A DNA stretch of 64,000 nucleotides, taken from assembly GCF_013033515.1 (NCBI RefSeq), contig NZ_WQEG01000003.1:124001-188000 (forward strand). The letters run 5' to 3'. Source of the stretch: Ruegeria sp. HKCCA6707. GTDB taxonomy: Bacteria > Pseudomonadota > Alphaproteobacteria > Rhodobacterales > Rhodobacteraceae. The position numbers and the translations under genes are program-made. Below, piece after piece: positions 24,609 to 33,620 of this stretch (position 1 is its first letter; every line of letters starts with the position of its first letter). A model generated the notes under the pieces. The model saw nothing but the letters and a program-made list of their open reading frames with translations. It ran no database searches and was not told where the DNA came from.

Positions 24609-25595
24609 ATGAAATCCGCAAAAAACATCCTCCAGCCCGAACATCGCGCCCTGAAAACGGCGGTTTTGGTGCTGGATGACTGCAACACACTCAGCTTTGC
24701 CTCGGCCGTCGATCCGATGCGCGCGGCCAATAGGCTGGCGGATCGCCCGGCGTTTGACTGGGACTACGTGACCGCCACGGGCGCTCCGGCGACGCTTACC
24801 AGCGCGCTGACGGTGCCGGGCATCCCGCTGGCACGGCTGCAAAGCTGCGACCTGATGATTGTCGTCGCCGGGTTTCAACTGGCCCGCCACGCCACGCCCA
24901 GCCTGCTGGCAGGCCTGCGCCGCATCGCAGGCACAGGCGCCACATTGGCCGGTATCGACGGCGGCCCCTGGCTGCTGGCCGAGGCGGGTCTGCTGAACGG
25001 CCACGCGGCCACAACCCATTGGGAAGACCTCGACAATTTCGCCGTCCGCTTCCCCGAGGTTGACGTGCGCCCCGACCGTTTCACCGTGTCCGACCAGCGC
25101 CTGACCTCGGGCGGTGCGATCCCGGCGGTTGAGATGATGCTTCACATCATCGCCGCTCGCCACGGCGCAGGGTTCGCTGCCCGCGTCTCGGGCCTGTTCC
25201 TCTATGATGGCGCGCCCGCGCCCACCAAACCGCAAAGCCGCACCGGAGCCCCGCATCGCCACACGGCCCTGACCGCCAAAGCCAACGCGTTGATGGAAGC
25301 CTCGCTCGACGAGCCCCTGCCTCTGGCTGAAATCGCCGAGACCCTGGGCACCAGCCCGCGCACCCTGCAACAACAGTTCCGCCTGCGCCTGAACACCACA
25401 CCGCAAGATCATTACCTGCACCTGCGCCTGGCCGAAGCCCGGCGTCTGGTCACCGATACCGACACCCCGCTGATGGAGGTGGCGCTGGCCACCGGCTTTG
25501 CCTCACAATCCAGCTTCGCCCGCGCCTTCCGCACCGCCCACGGCCTCTCGGCCCGTGACCTCAGACAAGAACGCGCCACGCCAACCCCGCACTGA
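24609..25595 (+). CDS. GlxA/AraC-family regulator, CdhR-like
   Basis: Residues 15-190 form a DJ-1/PfpI-like ligand domain (TAVLVLDDCNTLSFASAVDP, then LMIVVAGFQLARHATP and AGIDGGPWLLAEAGLLNGH). Residues 220-325 form a double HTH of the AraC type (EIAETLGTSPRTLQQQFR, then EVALATGFASQSSFARAFR). The length of 328 fits. The start ATG 24609 is chosen because upstream in-frame sequence lies in the divergent promoter. By position and architecture it corresponds to CdhR, the carnitine-responsive activator known in Pseudomonas. Confidence 0.9.
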   Translation: MKSAKNILQPEHRALKTAVLVLDDCNTLSFASAVDPMRAANRLADRPAFDWDYVTATGAPATLTSALTVPGIPLARLQSCDLMIVVAGFQLARHATPSLLAGLRRIAGTGATLAGIDGGPWLLAEAGLLNGHAATTHWEDLDNFAVRFPEVDVRPDRFTVSDQRLTSGGAIPAVEMMLHIIAARHGAGFAARVSGLFLYDGAPAPTKPQSRTGAPHRHTALTAKANALMEASLDEPLPLAEIAETLGTSPRTLQQQFRLRLNTTPQDHYLHLRLAEARRLVTDTDTPLMEVALATGFASQSSFARAFRTAHGLSARDLRQERATPTPH

Positions 25596-25605
25596 TCGGG
25601 TCAGG

Positions 25606-25643
25606 CCTCATCGGGCCCTAAATATCCCGGAGGCGAATTGGCC
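25606..25643 (-). repeat. Dispersed GCCTCCGG element, copy 4 (degenerate)
   Basis: Read on the minus strand: GGGCC, then GCCTCCGGGATATTT, then GGGCCCGATGAGG. This is a shortened form of the repeat at 2430, 6272 and 35828, located 11 bases after the regulator stop. Confidence 0.5.
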
Positions 25644-26002
25644 CAACGGACCAAGTGGAGGCAGCGCCCCTTTCGCCTTGAGCTTGCGTGTCGAAGCATC
25701 CCCAAAACCTGGGTAGCGGCACAGAACGGGCAACCAACCGCGCCAATTTGCTTACCTTCGCTACGCGGTTACGGATATCTAAAATGCGGGACTTTTCTGC
25801 CGTATGGCTGTCGAGCACGAAGGTCTGCTCCCACGAGATTCCCGGACTTTCAAGATCGTGATATTCAGAAAGCAAGACCGAAGTTTGTAGTGAGCTGCAT
25901 GCGGTTCAAGGAAACCCAACCCGGCACGCCAGAAGATAAGGAACCTAACGCCGAAGGTATAGTCAAAAGACAGTGCCGGTTCTGTGTCTTAAGATAGCTT
26001 TT
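25644..26002. other. Non-coding or decayed stretch before the beta-barrel gene
   Basis: About 360 bases with lower GC than the neighbours. Open frames exist on both strands (an 85-codon frame on minus, 25618-25875; a 119-codon frame on plus, 25638-25997), but neither has a ribosome site or recognisable domain. Both read like frames through non-coding sequence. The promoter of the downstream gene should be in the last 100 bases. Confidence 0.4.
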
Positions 26003-26830
26003 ATGCAAAAGAGAATCACCATTAAGTCCCCAAATCTAAAACGGCTGAGCGCTGCCTCATTGGCGGCCTTTCTCATCTCTTCCCAAAATGTGCGCGCTCA
26101 AGCCGCTGGTGCGGAAGAATTGGCCAAACAACTGTCGAACCCAGTCGCCGACCTTATCAGTGTGCCGTTTCAATTGAACTACGACGAAAACATCGGCGTG
26201 GACGACAGCGGCTCAAGATGGACACTCAACATCCAGCCTGTCGTCCCGATCAGTCTCGGCGGCAACTGGAACTTGATTTCGCGCACGATCTTGCCGGTTA
26301 TTTCTACGGAGGGCATACTTCCTGGGTCGAGCAGTGAAACGGGTTTAGGGGACACGGTTCAGAGCTTTTTCTTTTCGCCGAAGCAGCCGACATCCGGAGG
26401 ATGGATTTGGGGCGCCGGACCGGTCTTGCTACTACCGACATCGACGGATGACACTCTGGGTGCAGGTGAGTGGGGGGCGGGTGCGACAGGCGTCGCCCTG
26501 CGCCAGCAAGGCCCGTGGACCTATGGCGGACTGGCCAACCATGTATGGGACATTGGCGGCGACATGGATATCAGTCAGACTTTCGTTCAGCCCTTTCTTT
26601 CCTACACGACGCCTACAGCGTGGTCGTTCACGATCAATAGCGAGTCCACCTATGACTGGGAGAGCGAGCAATGGTCCGTCCCGGTGAATGTGATTGCGTC
26701 CAAGGTTACGCAAATCGGCGGGCAGCTGGTGAGTGTTGGGGGCGGGCTCCGCTACTGGGCCGAAAGTTCGGATGGCGGGCCGGAAGGCTGGGGCGTGCGG
26801 CTGCAACTGACATTTTTGTTTCCAAAATAA
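26003..26830 (+). CDS. Outer-membrane beta-barrel protein (bacterial 'neuromedin U' family)
   Basis: A 275-residue protein with an N-terminal export signal (about residues 1-33, KRLSAASLAAFLISSQNVRA). It continues ELAKQLSNPVADLISVPFQL, IQPVVPISLGGNWNLISRTI, GLGDTVQSFFFSPKQP, TYGGLANHVWDIGGD and ends in YWAESSDGGPEGWGVRLQLT with terminal FPK. Alternating aromatic strands suggest a beta-barrel. The family is commonly misnamed neuromedin U or transporter in databases; its substrate is unknown. ATG 26003 is chosen for the signal peptide. Lower GC and flanking non-coding stretches suggest later acquisition. Confidence 0.8.
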   Translation: MQKRITIKSPNLKRLSAASLAAFLISSQNVRAQAAGAEELAKQLSNPVADLISVPFQLNYDENIGVDDSGSRWTLNIQPVVPISLGGNWNLISRTILPVISTEGILPGSSSETGLGDTVQSFFFSPKQPTSGGWIWGAGPVLLLPTSTDDTLGAGEWGAGATGVALRQQGPWTYGGLANHVWDIGGDMDISQTFVQPFLSYTTPTAWSFTINSESTYDWESEQWSVPVNVIASKVTQIGGQLVSVGGGLRYWAESSDGGPEGWGVRLQLTFLFPK

Positions 26831-27109
26831 TCGCTTCCAAAAATCGGAATCCTGACGATCAGCGTCGCGACCCCGTCTATCAGCCCAGGTAAATCGAATA
26901 AGATATTTACTCTACACGCACTCGGCACGAAGAAGTGAATAGTCAAAGGGCCGCTTCGCCGCAGATTTCTGCCGTTCATTCAATCCGCAGCAAATTTCAC
27001 ATTGGGCTCATAGTTTGATTTCGCCGCACCACGACCCAATGGCCCGAAATGGCCGAAAGGTGCGGAATTGACTCGCGATTGAGGCCTGTTTCCCTTAGCT
27101 CAACACGCC
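26831..27109. other. Intergenic stretch, no gene seen
   Basis: About 280 bases between the beta-barrel gene and the convergent aldo/keto reductase, AT-richer at the left end. No convincing terminator, ORF with ribosome site or RNA gene is visible. Confidence 0.4.
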
Positions 27110-28156
27110 TCAGAACGGCATTGGAAAGGCCTTATGGGCCGCATCTATGTCGTCCATCACCTCTTGTGACAGCTCAAGGTCCAGACCGTTCAGGATATGC
27201 GCAAGCTGTACCTCTGTGGTGGCCCCAAAGATGACCGAGCCCATGAACGGGCGGGTGCGGCACCAGGCTAGGGCCATGTGCACCGGATCCAGACCGTGCC
27301 GATTGGCCACGTCGAGATAGGCGGCAACCGCCTCCAGCACACGGTCCGAGTTGCGCCCGCCCATGCCGGGCACCAGTGACATGCGCGAGCCGTCGGGTAC
27401 GGCGCCGCCTTGGTACTTGCCCGACAGGAACCCAGCCGCAAGAGGTGAGAAGGCCAGAAGGCCTACATCTTCATAAACGCACAGCTCGGCCAGATCCGTA
27501 TCGAACAGGCGGCACATCAGCGAATACTCGTTCTGGATCGAGGCCACGCGCGGTGTGCCCGTCTCCTCTGACAGGCGCAGCCATTGCGCTGTGCCCCAGG
27601 CGCTTTCGTTTGACAGGCCGAAGGCACGGATATTGCCCTTGTCCACCTGCGCTTGCAGCGCTTCGAGACAGGCTTGCATATCCGCAATTACCGCCGCGCG
27701 ATCCCCGCCTGATGGATCATAGCCCCAGTTTTGCCGGAACATGTAACTGCCGCGATTGGGCCAGTGGAATTGATAGAGATCGATGCAATCGGTCTTCAGA
27801 CGGCGCAAAGAGCCTTCGACCGCCTCAGCAATCGTTTCGTCCGAGATCGGCGCACCATCGCGGACATGCATGAAGCCTTCGCCCGAATGTTTGGTGGCCA
27901 GCACATAATCACCGCGCCGTGCCGCATTGGCCGCGTTCCAGTTTCCCAGGATCTCTTCGGTCAGCCCCACCGTCTCTTTTGACACAGGGTTCACCGGATA
28001 CATCTCGGCCGCGTCAACGAAATTGATGCCAGCATCCAGCGCCATATCCATCTGACGATGGGCTTCAGCCTGGGATGTCTGCGTGCCAAAGGTCATGGTG
28101 CCAAGGCACATATCCGACACCGAAATTCCGGTGCGCCCCAAGGGTTTCATTTGCAT
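27110..28156 (-). CDS. Aldo/keto reductase
   Basis: NADPH-dependent reductase of the Tas-like AKR group, 348 residues. The N-terminus is MKPLGRTGISVSDMCLGTMT. The catalytic Asp/Tyr lie in FVDAAEMYPVNP and Lys in VLATKHSGEG. His is in DLYQFHWPNRG. NEYSLMCRLFDTDLAEL and AFSPLAAGFLSGKYQGG are standard AKR segments. It is a single gene ahead of holC on the minus strand. The substrate is not predictable. Confidence 0.93.
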   Translation of the reverse strand: MQMKPLGRTGISVSDMCLGTMTFGTQTSQAEAHRQMDMALDAGINFVDAAEMYPVNPVSKETVGLTEEILGNWNAANAARRGDYVLATKHSGEGFMHVRDGAPISDETIAEAVEGSLRRLKTDCIDLYQFHWPNRGSYMFRQNWGYDPSGGDRAAVIADMQACLEALQAQVDKGNIRAFGLSNESAWGTAQWLRLSEETGTPRVASIQNEYSLMCRLFDTDLAELCVYEDVGLLAFSPLAAGFLSGKYQGGAVPDGSRMSLVPGMGGRNSDRVLEAVAAYLDVANRHGLDPVHMALAWCRTRPFMGSVIFGATTEVQLAHILNGLDLELSQEVMDDIDAAHKAFPMPF

Positions 28157-28190
28157 CTGAAATTCTCCTGCATATCTACGCGGGCCGCGT

Positions 28191-28649
28191 TCAGGCCTCG
28201 GCCTTCTTTTCCCAGCGCCCTGTTTCCTCTGACCAATATTGCGCTGAACACCCTGCGCCGGTCAGCGTTTTCCACTGTCCGCGTGCGTGCTGCACCGCGC
28301 GCTCGTCTGTACCGTCAAACAGGATGCAGACGCGCTCCAGCGCCGAGACCTCATCGGCCTCGACCGGCGCGCCATCCACTGCCATCACACAGACCGCGCC
28401 GTTGGCAGATTGCGTTTCGGTGGTCAGCAAGACCGGCTGCTCTGCATCATGCGGCCCACCGGCGCGACCATGGGGCAGAAAACCGTCCTCTGCCCCCAGC
28501 CACAGCTTTTCGTCCAGCCAGTCCATTCGCGCGGGATCGGTGCCGCGCACCGCGATCCGCCACCCGGCTTGCCGCGCCTTGTCCAGCAATACCGGCAAAG
28601 TGCGCTCCAGCGGCTGCTGGGTCAGGTGATAGAAATAGACGGCGCCCAT
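28191..28649 (-). CDS. holC: DNA polymerase III chi subunit
   Basis: Links the clamp loader to SSB. The 152-residue sequence MGAVYFYHLTQQPLERTLPV, then KARQAGWRIAVRGTD, LDEKLWLGAEDGFLPHG, EQPVLLTT and RVCILFDGTDERAVQ follows the HolC fold order. It starts 6 bases after pepA stops, as in most proteobacteria where pepA-holC is conserved. Confidence 0.94.
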   Translation of the reverse strand: MGAVYFYHLTQQPLERTLPVLLDKARQAGWRIAVRGTDPARMDWLDEKLWLGAEDGFLPHGRAGGPHDAEQPVLLTTETQSANGAVCVMAVDGAPVEADEVSALERVCILFDGTDERAVQHARGQWKTLTGAGCSAQYWSEETGRWEKKAEA

Positions 28650-28655
28650 GGTGTC

Positions 28656-30122
28656 TTACTCGAAATTGTCCTGCACAAACCGGCTGAGCGCACGCACGCC
28701 CCAACCGGTCGCCCCTTTGGGGGCGTAGGATGTCTCAGCCGCGACCGAGGCAACACCGGCGATGTCCAGATGGATCCAGGGCGTATCCTCTTTTACAAAG
28801 CGTTGCAGGAACTGCGCCGCGGTGATCGAGCCTGCGGGGCGACCGCCCACATTTTTCATATCCGCGATACGCGACTTCAGCTGTTCGTCATATTTCGCAC
28901 CCAAGGGCATCCGCCACGCGCCTTCGTCTTCGGCTTTGGCGGCCTTGAGGAAGGCCTCGCAAAACGTGTCGTTGTTCGAGAAGACGCCCGCGTTTTCATG
29001 GCCGAGGCCGATGATGATCGCGCCCGTCAGAGTGGCAAGATCGATCATGCCGACCGGGCTGAAACGTTCCTGCGCGTACCACATCACGTCACACAGAACC
29101 AAGCGGCCCTCGGCATCGGTATTGATGATCTCGACCGTGTCACCTTTCATCGAGGTCACAACGTCGCCCGGACGGGTCGCATTGCCCGAGGGCATGTTCT
29201 CAACAAGGCCCACCAGCCCCACCACATTTGCCTTGGCCTTGCGCTTGGCCAGCGCGCGCATGGCTCCGGCCACAACACCGGCACCGCCCATGTCCATGGT
29301 CATGTCTTCCATGCCGCCCGCCGGTTTCAGCGAGATCCCGCCAGTGTCGAACACCACGCCTTTGCCGACCAAAGCCAATGGGGCGTCACCCTTTGCGCCA
29401 CCGTTCCACTGCATCACCACGACCTTGGACGGGCTGACCGAGCCCTGCCCCACGCTCAACAAGGTGCGCATGCCCAGTTCAGCCAGTTGATCTTCTTCTA
29501 GAACCTCAACCTCAAGGCCAAGCGCTTTCATCTCGGCCAGGCGGTCAGCGAATTCGGTGGTGGTCAGAACGTTGGCAGGCTCATTGGTCAGATCACGTGT
29601 CATCCGCACGCCATCGGCGACGGCATAAAGCGGTGCAAAGGCGGCCTCGGCTTCATCGGATTTGTTGTGGCAGATGGTGACAGCACCCAGAGGATCAGCT
29701 TGCTTGGTCCTGTGCGCGTCGAAATCATAGCTACGCAAAACAACGCCAAGTGCCAGTTCTTCGACCCGGTTCTGACTGTCCGCTGACACCAGAACCGGTT
29801 TCCCACCTGCAAGCTTGGCCAGCTTGGCCCCGATCTTGCGGGCTTCGATGGGCTCAGGACGCCGCGACAGAACCAGCAGTTGCAATGCCTCGGCTGCCAG
29901 CCCGCTAGGCCATGCCATTGTGACTACTTGCCCGGTTTTCACTTTCTCAAACGCCTCGCTTTCCAGCAGCCGGGCCACGGCCCCTCGGGTCAGGCGATTG
30001 GCCCGGCGCGCCGCTGGCCCCATTTTCCCGTCTTCGGTCACGATGACAGCCACATGCCCTTCGGCTTTGGCGATCAGGTCCAGATCAACGGGTTGAAAAG
30101 TCACGGCGGGCAAAAGGCTCAT
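28656..30122 (-). CDS. pepA: Leucyl aminopeptidase
   Basis: An M17 dinuclear-metal aminopeptidase of 488 residues. The metal-binding segment is GKGVVFDTGGISLKPAGGME. The family signature is NTDAEGRLVLCD, with ATLTGAIIIGLGHENAGVFS following. The start ATG 30122 has AGGAGC eight bases upstream. The longer frame to 30230 runs through the divergent promoter. It heads a pepA-holC unit. Confidence 0.96.
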   Translation of the reverse strand: MSLLPAVTFQPVDLDLIAKAEGHVAVIVTEDGKMGPAARRANRLTRGAVARLLESEAFEKVKTGQVVTMAWPSGLAAEALQLLVLSRRPEPIEARKIGAKLAKLAGGKPVLVSADSQNRVEELALGVVLRSYDFDAHRTKQADPLGAVTICHNKSDEAEAAFAPLYAVADGVRMTRDLTNEPANVLTTTEFADRLAEMKALGLEVEVLEEDQLAELGMRTLLSVGQGSVSPSKVVVMQWNGGAKGDAPLALVGKGVVFDTGGISLKPAGGMEDMTMDMGGAGVVAGAMRALAKRKAKANVVGLVGLVENMPSGNATRPGDVVTSMKGDTVEIINTDAEGRLVLCDVMWYAQERFSPVGMIDLATLTGAIIIGLGHENAGVFSNNDTFCEAFLKAAKAEDEGAWRMPLGAKYDEQLKSRIADMKNVGGRPAGSITAAQFLQRFVKEDTPWIHLDIAGVASVAAETSYAPKGATGWGVRALSRFVQDNFE

Positions 30123-30273
30123 GAGGTGCTCCTGAGAATTGAATTGCCTAAGACCTAGCTCGCGCGATCGCAGTTGACCAGATAGCAGTTTTCCCCGATC
30201 AGCATTTGCAGTAAGGTCGCCGGAAAACAATTCGGCAGGTTCGGGGGAAATTCTCAGTGCAAGTTTGGGGCAG

Positions 30274-30289
30274 GCATAAGGCCTTATGC
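30274..30289. promoter_or_regulatory. Perfect 16-bp palindrome in the pepA-lptG gap
   Basis: GCATAAGGCCTTATGC is its own reverse complement. It lies 150 bases from pepA and about 65 bases before lptG. Possible operator. It is also where lptF would be expected to begin or end, so it may mark a deletion join. Confidence 0.4.
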
Positions 30290-30354
30290 GTTACGCATGT
30301 GCCGTCGCAGCCGCCTGAGTGTCGCCTGGCGACATGGATCACGAGGGCCTATTC

Positions 30355-31458
30355 GTGATCCTCGACCGCTATTTCGCACGCCGCTTTTTGCAAAGCTTCC
30401 TGATCATCGGCGCAATATTCCTGACTCTGATCATACTGATCGACCTGATCGAACAAGTCCGTCGTTTCGACGATGCGGATCTGACGTTTGGTCAGTTGAT
30501 CCAGCTTACGTTGTTGAATACCCCCGCAGCCATCAGTGAGATGCTGCCGTTGCTGATGATCCTGTCGACAATAGCCTTGTTTGTTGGCCTTGCACGCAGT
30601 TCCGAACTTGTGGTTACGCGCGCAATCGGCAGATCCGGGATTCGGGCTTTGCTTGCACCCGTTTTTCTGGCTCTGGTTATCGGTGGATTGGCGGTGGTCC
30701 TGCTGAACCCGATCGCGGCTGCGACTTCGGAAGAGTTTCAACGCCTGTCCGAAAGCTATCGCAGCGATTCGCGTTCGACCTTGTCTATCAGTCGCGAGGG
30801 CTTGTGGCTGCGCCAAGGTTCGGCAAACGGCCAATCCGTGATCCATGCGCGGGCCGTAACAAACGAAGAAATGCTGGTACTGCGCAATGTGACCATCACC
30901 ACCTTCTCGGGCGATGGCACACCGGTAGAACAAATTGTCGCGGATCGTGCGCAGTTGGAGCCGGGGCAATGGGTGCTCAAACGCGCGAAAACCTGGTCAT
31001 TGGTTGACGACGAGGTAAACCCGGAAGCTACGGCAACCTCATATAAAACGCTCGACATTCCGACGACCCTGACACGTGAGCGAATACTCGACAGGTTGGG
31101 CCAGAAAAAGTCTGTATCCATCTACGACCTGCCTCAGCTGATCGAGGATCTGCGCGAGGCAGGGTTTTCGACCAAGCAATACGAGGTCTGGCTGCAAACT
31201 CAGCTGGCGCGGCCCTTATTCCTTGTTTCCATGGTCCTGATCGGTGCTGCGTTCACGATGCGCCATGTGCGCTTTGGGGGAACCGGAATCGCCGTACTAA
31301 CCGCAGTTCTCTTGGGATTTGCCATTTATTTCATTCGCAACTTTGCGCAGATCCTGGGCGAGAACGGGCAACTACCTATTTTTGTCGCCGCCTGGGCGCC
31401 TCCGTTTGCGGCCATACTTCTGTCGATGGGTCTATTGCTTCACGCGGAGGACGGTTGA
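30355..31458 (+). CDS. lptG: LPS export permease LptG
   Basis: An inner-membrane permease of the LptB2FG lipopolysaccharide extractor. Start ILDRYFARRFLQSFLI and helices at about 10-35, 55-80 and 95-120 precede a periplasmic beta-jellyroll. Three helices at the C-terminus (LFLVSMVLIGAAFTMRH, YFIRNFAQILGENGQLP, AILLSMGLLLHAEDG) finish the protein. The motifs RYFARRF, RNFAQILGENGQLP and the HAEDG end identify LptG rather than LptF. GTG 30355 is chosen for GAGGG seven bases upstream and the canonical N-terminus. ATG 30334 would add seven residues. The stop overlaps the lptD start (TGATG). Confidence 0.93.
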   Translation: MILDRYFARRFLQSFLIIGAIFLTLIILIDLIEQVRRFDDADLTFGQLIQLTLLNTPAAISEMLPLLMILSTIALFVGLARSSELVVTRAIGRSGIRALLAPVFLALVIGGLAVVLLNPIAAATSEEFQRLSESYRSDSRSTLSISREGLWLRQGSANGQSVIHARAVTNEEMLVLRNVTITTFSGDGTPVEQIVADRAQLEPGQWVLKRAKTWSLVDDEVNPEATATSYKTLDIPTTLTRERILDRLGQKKSVSIYDLPQLIEDLREAGFSTKQYEVWLQTQLARPLFLVSMVLIGAAFTMRHVRFGGTGIAVLTAVLLGFAIYFIRNFAQILGENGQLPIFVAAWAPPFAAILLSMGLLLHAEDG

Positions 31459-33620
31459 TGCCGCGTTTGCTGCCATGGCTTTTGTCGACCGCGTTGGTGC
31501 TGAGCACTTCGATGGTGTCTGTTGCGCAACCTGTTCAAGACGCTGGAGAAGAGTCTGCAACTGAACAACAAGACGCTCCAGCGCTGCTTGTGGCTGACCA
31601 GATCTTTATCACGCCGGACCGAAAGCTTGTTGCAGAGGGGAACGTCGAGGCGTTTCAAGGCGATGTAAAGCTGACAGCCGAGCGCGTGGTCTATGACCGC
31701 AGTACGGGTGAGCTTCAACTGGAAGGCCCTATTCGCATTGACCAGGCCGGTCAGTCGACCCTGCTGGCCGACAGCGCCGAATTGGACAATGGTTTGCGCA
31801 ACGGTTTGTTGACCGGTGCCCGGATGGTGTTTGACCAACAGGTCCAGATTGCGTCGGTGCAAGCCACCCGGACCGCAGGGCGTTATACGCAGTTCAGCAA
31901 AGTGGCTGCCACATCCTGCCGGGTTTGCGATGACGGCAAACCACCGCTGTGGCAAATCCGTGCACGCAAGGTCACCCATGATCAGCTTGAACGCCAGCTG
32001 TATTTCGAGGGTGCTCAGTTTCGCATTCTGGATGTACCCGTCTTCTACTTCCCCGTCCTGCGCCTGCCCGATCCGACCCTGGACCGCGCCACCGGGTTTC
32101 TGGTGCCGTCAATCCGCACAACCTCGCAGTTGGGCACGGGTGTTCAGGTCCCCTATTTCATCAAGCTCGGGGATCACAAGGATCTGACTCTGTCGCCATA
32201 CATCTCATCCAGCACCCGAACGCTGGGTTTCCGCTATCGGCAAAGGTTCAAACGGGGTCGTATCGAGTTCAACGGCGCCCTCACCCGCGATGATCTGCTA
32301 CCTGACGAAAATCGCGGCTATCTGTTTGGACGGGGACGTTTCAACCTGAACAATGATTTCAGACTGTCCTTCGACATTCAGACCACGTCAGACAACGCTT
32401 ATCTTGCCGATTACGGACTTCCGGATTTCGACCGTCTGCGCAGTGAAGTTGCTCTTGAGCGGATCAAGCGAGACACAGCTTTCAAAACCGGTGTGATCTA
32501 TTTCGAAACCCTCCGGGATTCGGAAAGCCAAAGTGAGATTCCTTCGTTGGTCTTCGACCTGAACTATCGCAAACGCTTTTTCCCGCGCATGCTGGGGGGC
32601 GAGGTCGAGCTTGCGTTCCTGACCCATGCTCATGAGCGCACAAGTGATCTGGACGTCACCGGTCGCGACGTCGCACGCGCCACGCTGGATGCTGAATGGC
32701 TGCGGTCTTGGACCTATGCCACCGGTTTGCGGGCCGAAGCCCGGGTGGGGGCCTCTGTCGACACGTTTGACATCCGCAATGACAGCCAGTTCCCCGATCA
32801 GATCACGCGCGCTACCCCGCGTGCCGCGTTCACGCTGCGCTATCCAATGGTTCGCCGCGAACAGTCGGGCGCGTCACAAGTGCTTGAACCCATTGCGCAG
32901 ATCGGCTGGGCGCATGTGTCGGATACAGATGTTCCAAACGAGGAAAGCACATTCCAAGAGTTTGATCAGGGCAATCTTTTGTCTCTGTCACGTTTTCCGG
33001 CCGAAGATCAGCGCGAAGATGCCGCTACTGCCGCAATTGGCTTGAACTGGTCGCGATATGCGCCGGGCGGCTGGCACGCGCTGGCCACAATTGGTCAGGT
33101 CTTTCGGACACAGGCCAATCCCGAATTCACTCTGACATCAGGCCTGCAAGGGACGTCATCTGATCTGCTGCTTGCCGGTCAGTTGAACAATGGCAACGGC
33201 CTGACGTTCTCGGCGCGTGGCCTCTTGGACGGAGATTTCAGCTTCAGCAAAGCTGAGTTCCGCACAGCATGGAATAACGGCGACGCTGGTCTGGCTGGCA
33301 GCTATGTCTGGCTGGAACCTGATCCCGTCGAAACCGGTGGTGACGAAATATCAGAAATCTTGGTCTCAGGCCGCTACAACGTGAACCAAAGTTGGACCAC
33401 GACCGCATCTGCCCGATACGATTTCAGTGAATCCGAACCGATCCGCGTCGGTCTGGGCGTCACCTATAGAAACGAATGCGTTCAAGTAGACTTGACCGCC
33501 AGACGTCGTTTCACCTCAAACTCGACTATTGAGCCTTCGACCGAATTCGGGTTTACCGTAGCCCTGACTGGGTATTCCGTTGACGGTGGTGGCAGGAAGT
33601 TCAAAAAGGCATGCAGTTGA
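31458..33620 (+). CDS. lptD: LPS-assembly protein LptD
   Basis: An outer-membrane beta-barrel that inserts LPS. The signal peptide is residues 1-24. A periplasmic jellyroll (DQIFITPDRKLVAEGNVEAF, VVYDRSTGELQLEGPIRI) carries a Cys pair (SCRVCDDGKPP). The barrel starts at PVFYFPVLRLPDPTLDRATG and ends near residue 720 with NECVQ and KKACS, giving four cysteines for the inter-domain disulfides. At 720 residues it has the typical roseobacter length. Coupled to lptG upstream (TGATG) and overlapping surA by 10 bases. Confidence 0.95.
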   Translation: MPRLLPWLLSTALVLSTSMVSVAQPVQDAGEESATEQQDAPALLVADQIFITPDRKLVAEGNVEAFQGDVKLTAERVVYDRSTGELQLEGPIRIDQAGQSTLLADSAELDNGLRNGLLTGARMVFDQQVQIASVQATRTAGRYTQFSKVAATSCRVCDDGKPPLWQIRARKVTHDQLERQLYFEGAQFRILDVPVFYFPVLRLPDPTLDRATGFLVPSIRTTSQLGTGVQVPYFIKLGDHKDLTLSPYISSSTRTLGFRYRQRFKRGRIEFNGALTRDDLLPDENRGYLFGRGRFNLNNDFRLSFDIQTTSDNAYLADYGLPDFDRLRSEVALERIKRDTAFKTGVIYFETLRDSESQSEIPSLVFDLNYRKRFFPRMLGGEVELAFLTHAHERTSDLDVTGRDVARATLDAEWLRSWTYATGLRAEARVGASVDTFDIRNDSQFPDQITRATPRAAFTLRYPMVRREQSGASQVLEPIAQIGWAHVSDTDVPNEESTFQEFDQGNLLSLSRFPAEDQREDAATAAIGLNWSRYAPGGWHALATIGQVFRTQANPEFTLTSGLQGTSSDLLLAGQLNNGNGLTFSARGLLDGDFSFSKAEFRTAWNNGDAGLAGSYVWLEPDPVETGGDEISEILVSGRYNVNQSWTTTASARYDFSESEPIRVGLGVTYRNECVQVDLTARRRFTSNSTIEPSTEFGFTVALTGYSVDGGGRKFKKACS

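Noticed and set aside
25618-25875. 85-codon minus-strand frame in the gap after the CdhR-like gene
   Set aside because: No ribosome site or domain; overlaps a degenerate dispersed repeat. Kept only as non-coding/decayed sequence.
28287-29501. Open frame of 404 codons on the plus strand
   Set aside because: Antisense to holC and pepA; composition is His/Arg/Gly-rich shadow sequence.
30286-30318. Ten-codon frame MRYACAVAAA before lptG as a leader peptide
   Set aside because: No ribosome site, no attenuator-like terminator after it and no regulatory codon run.
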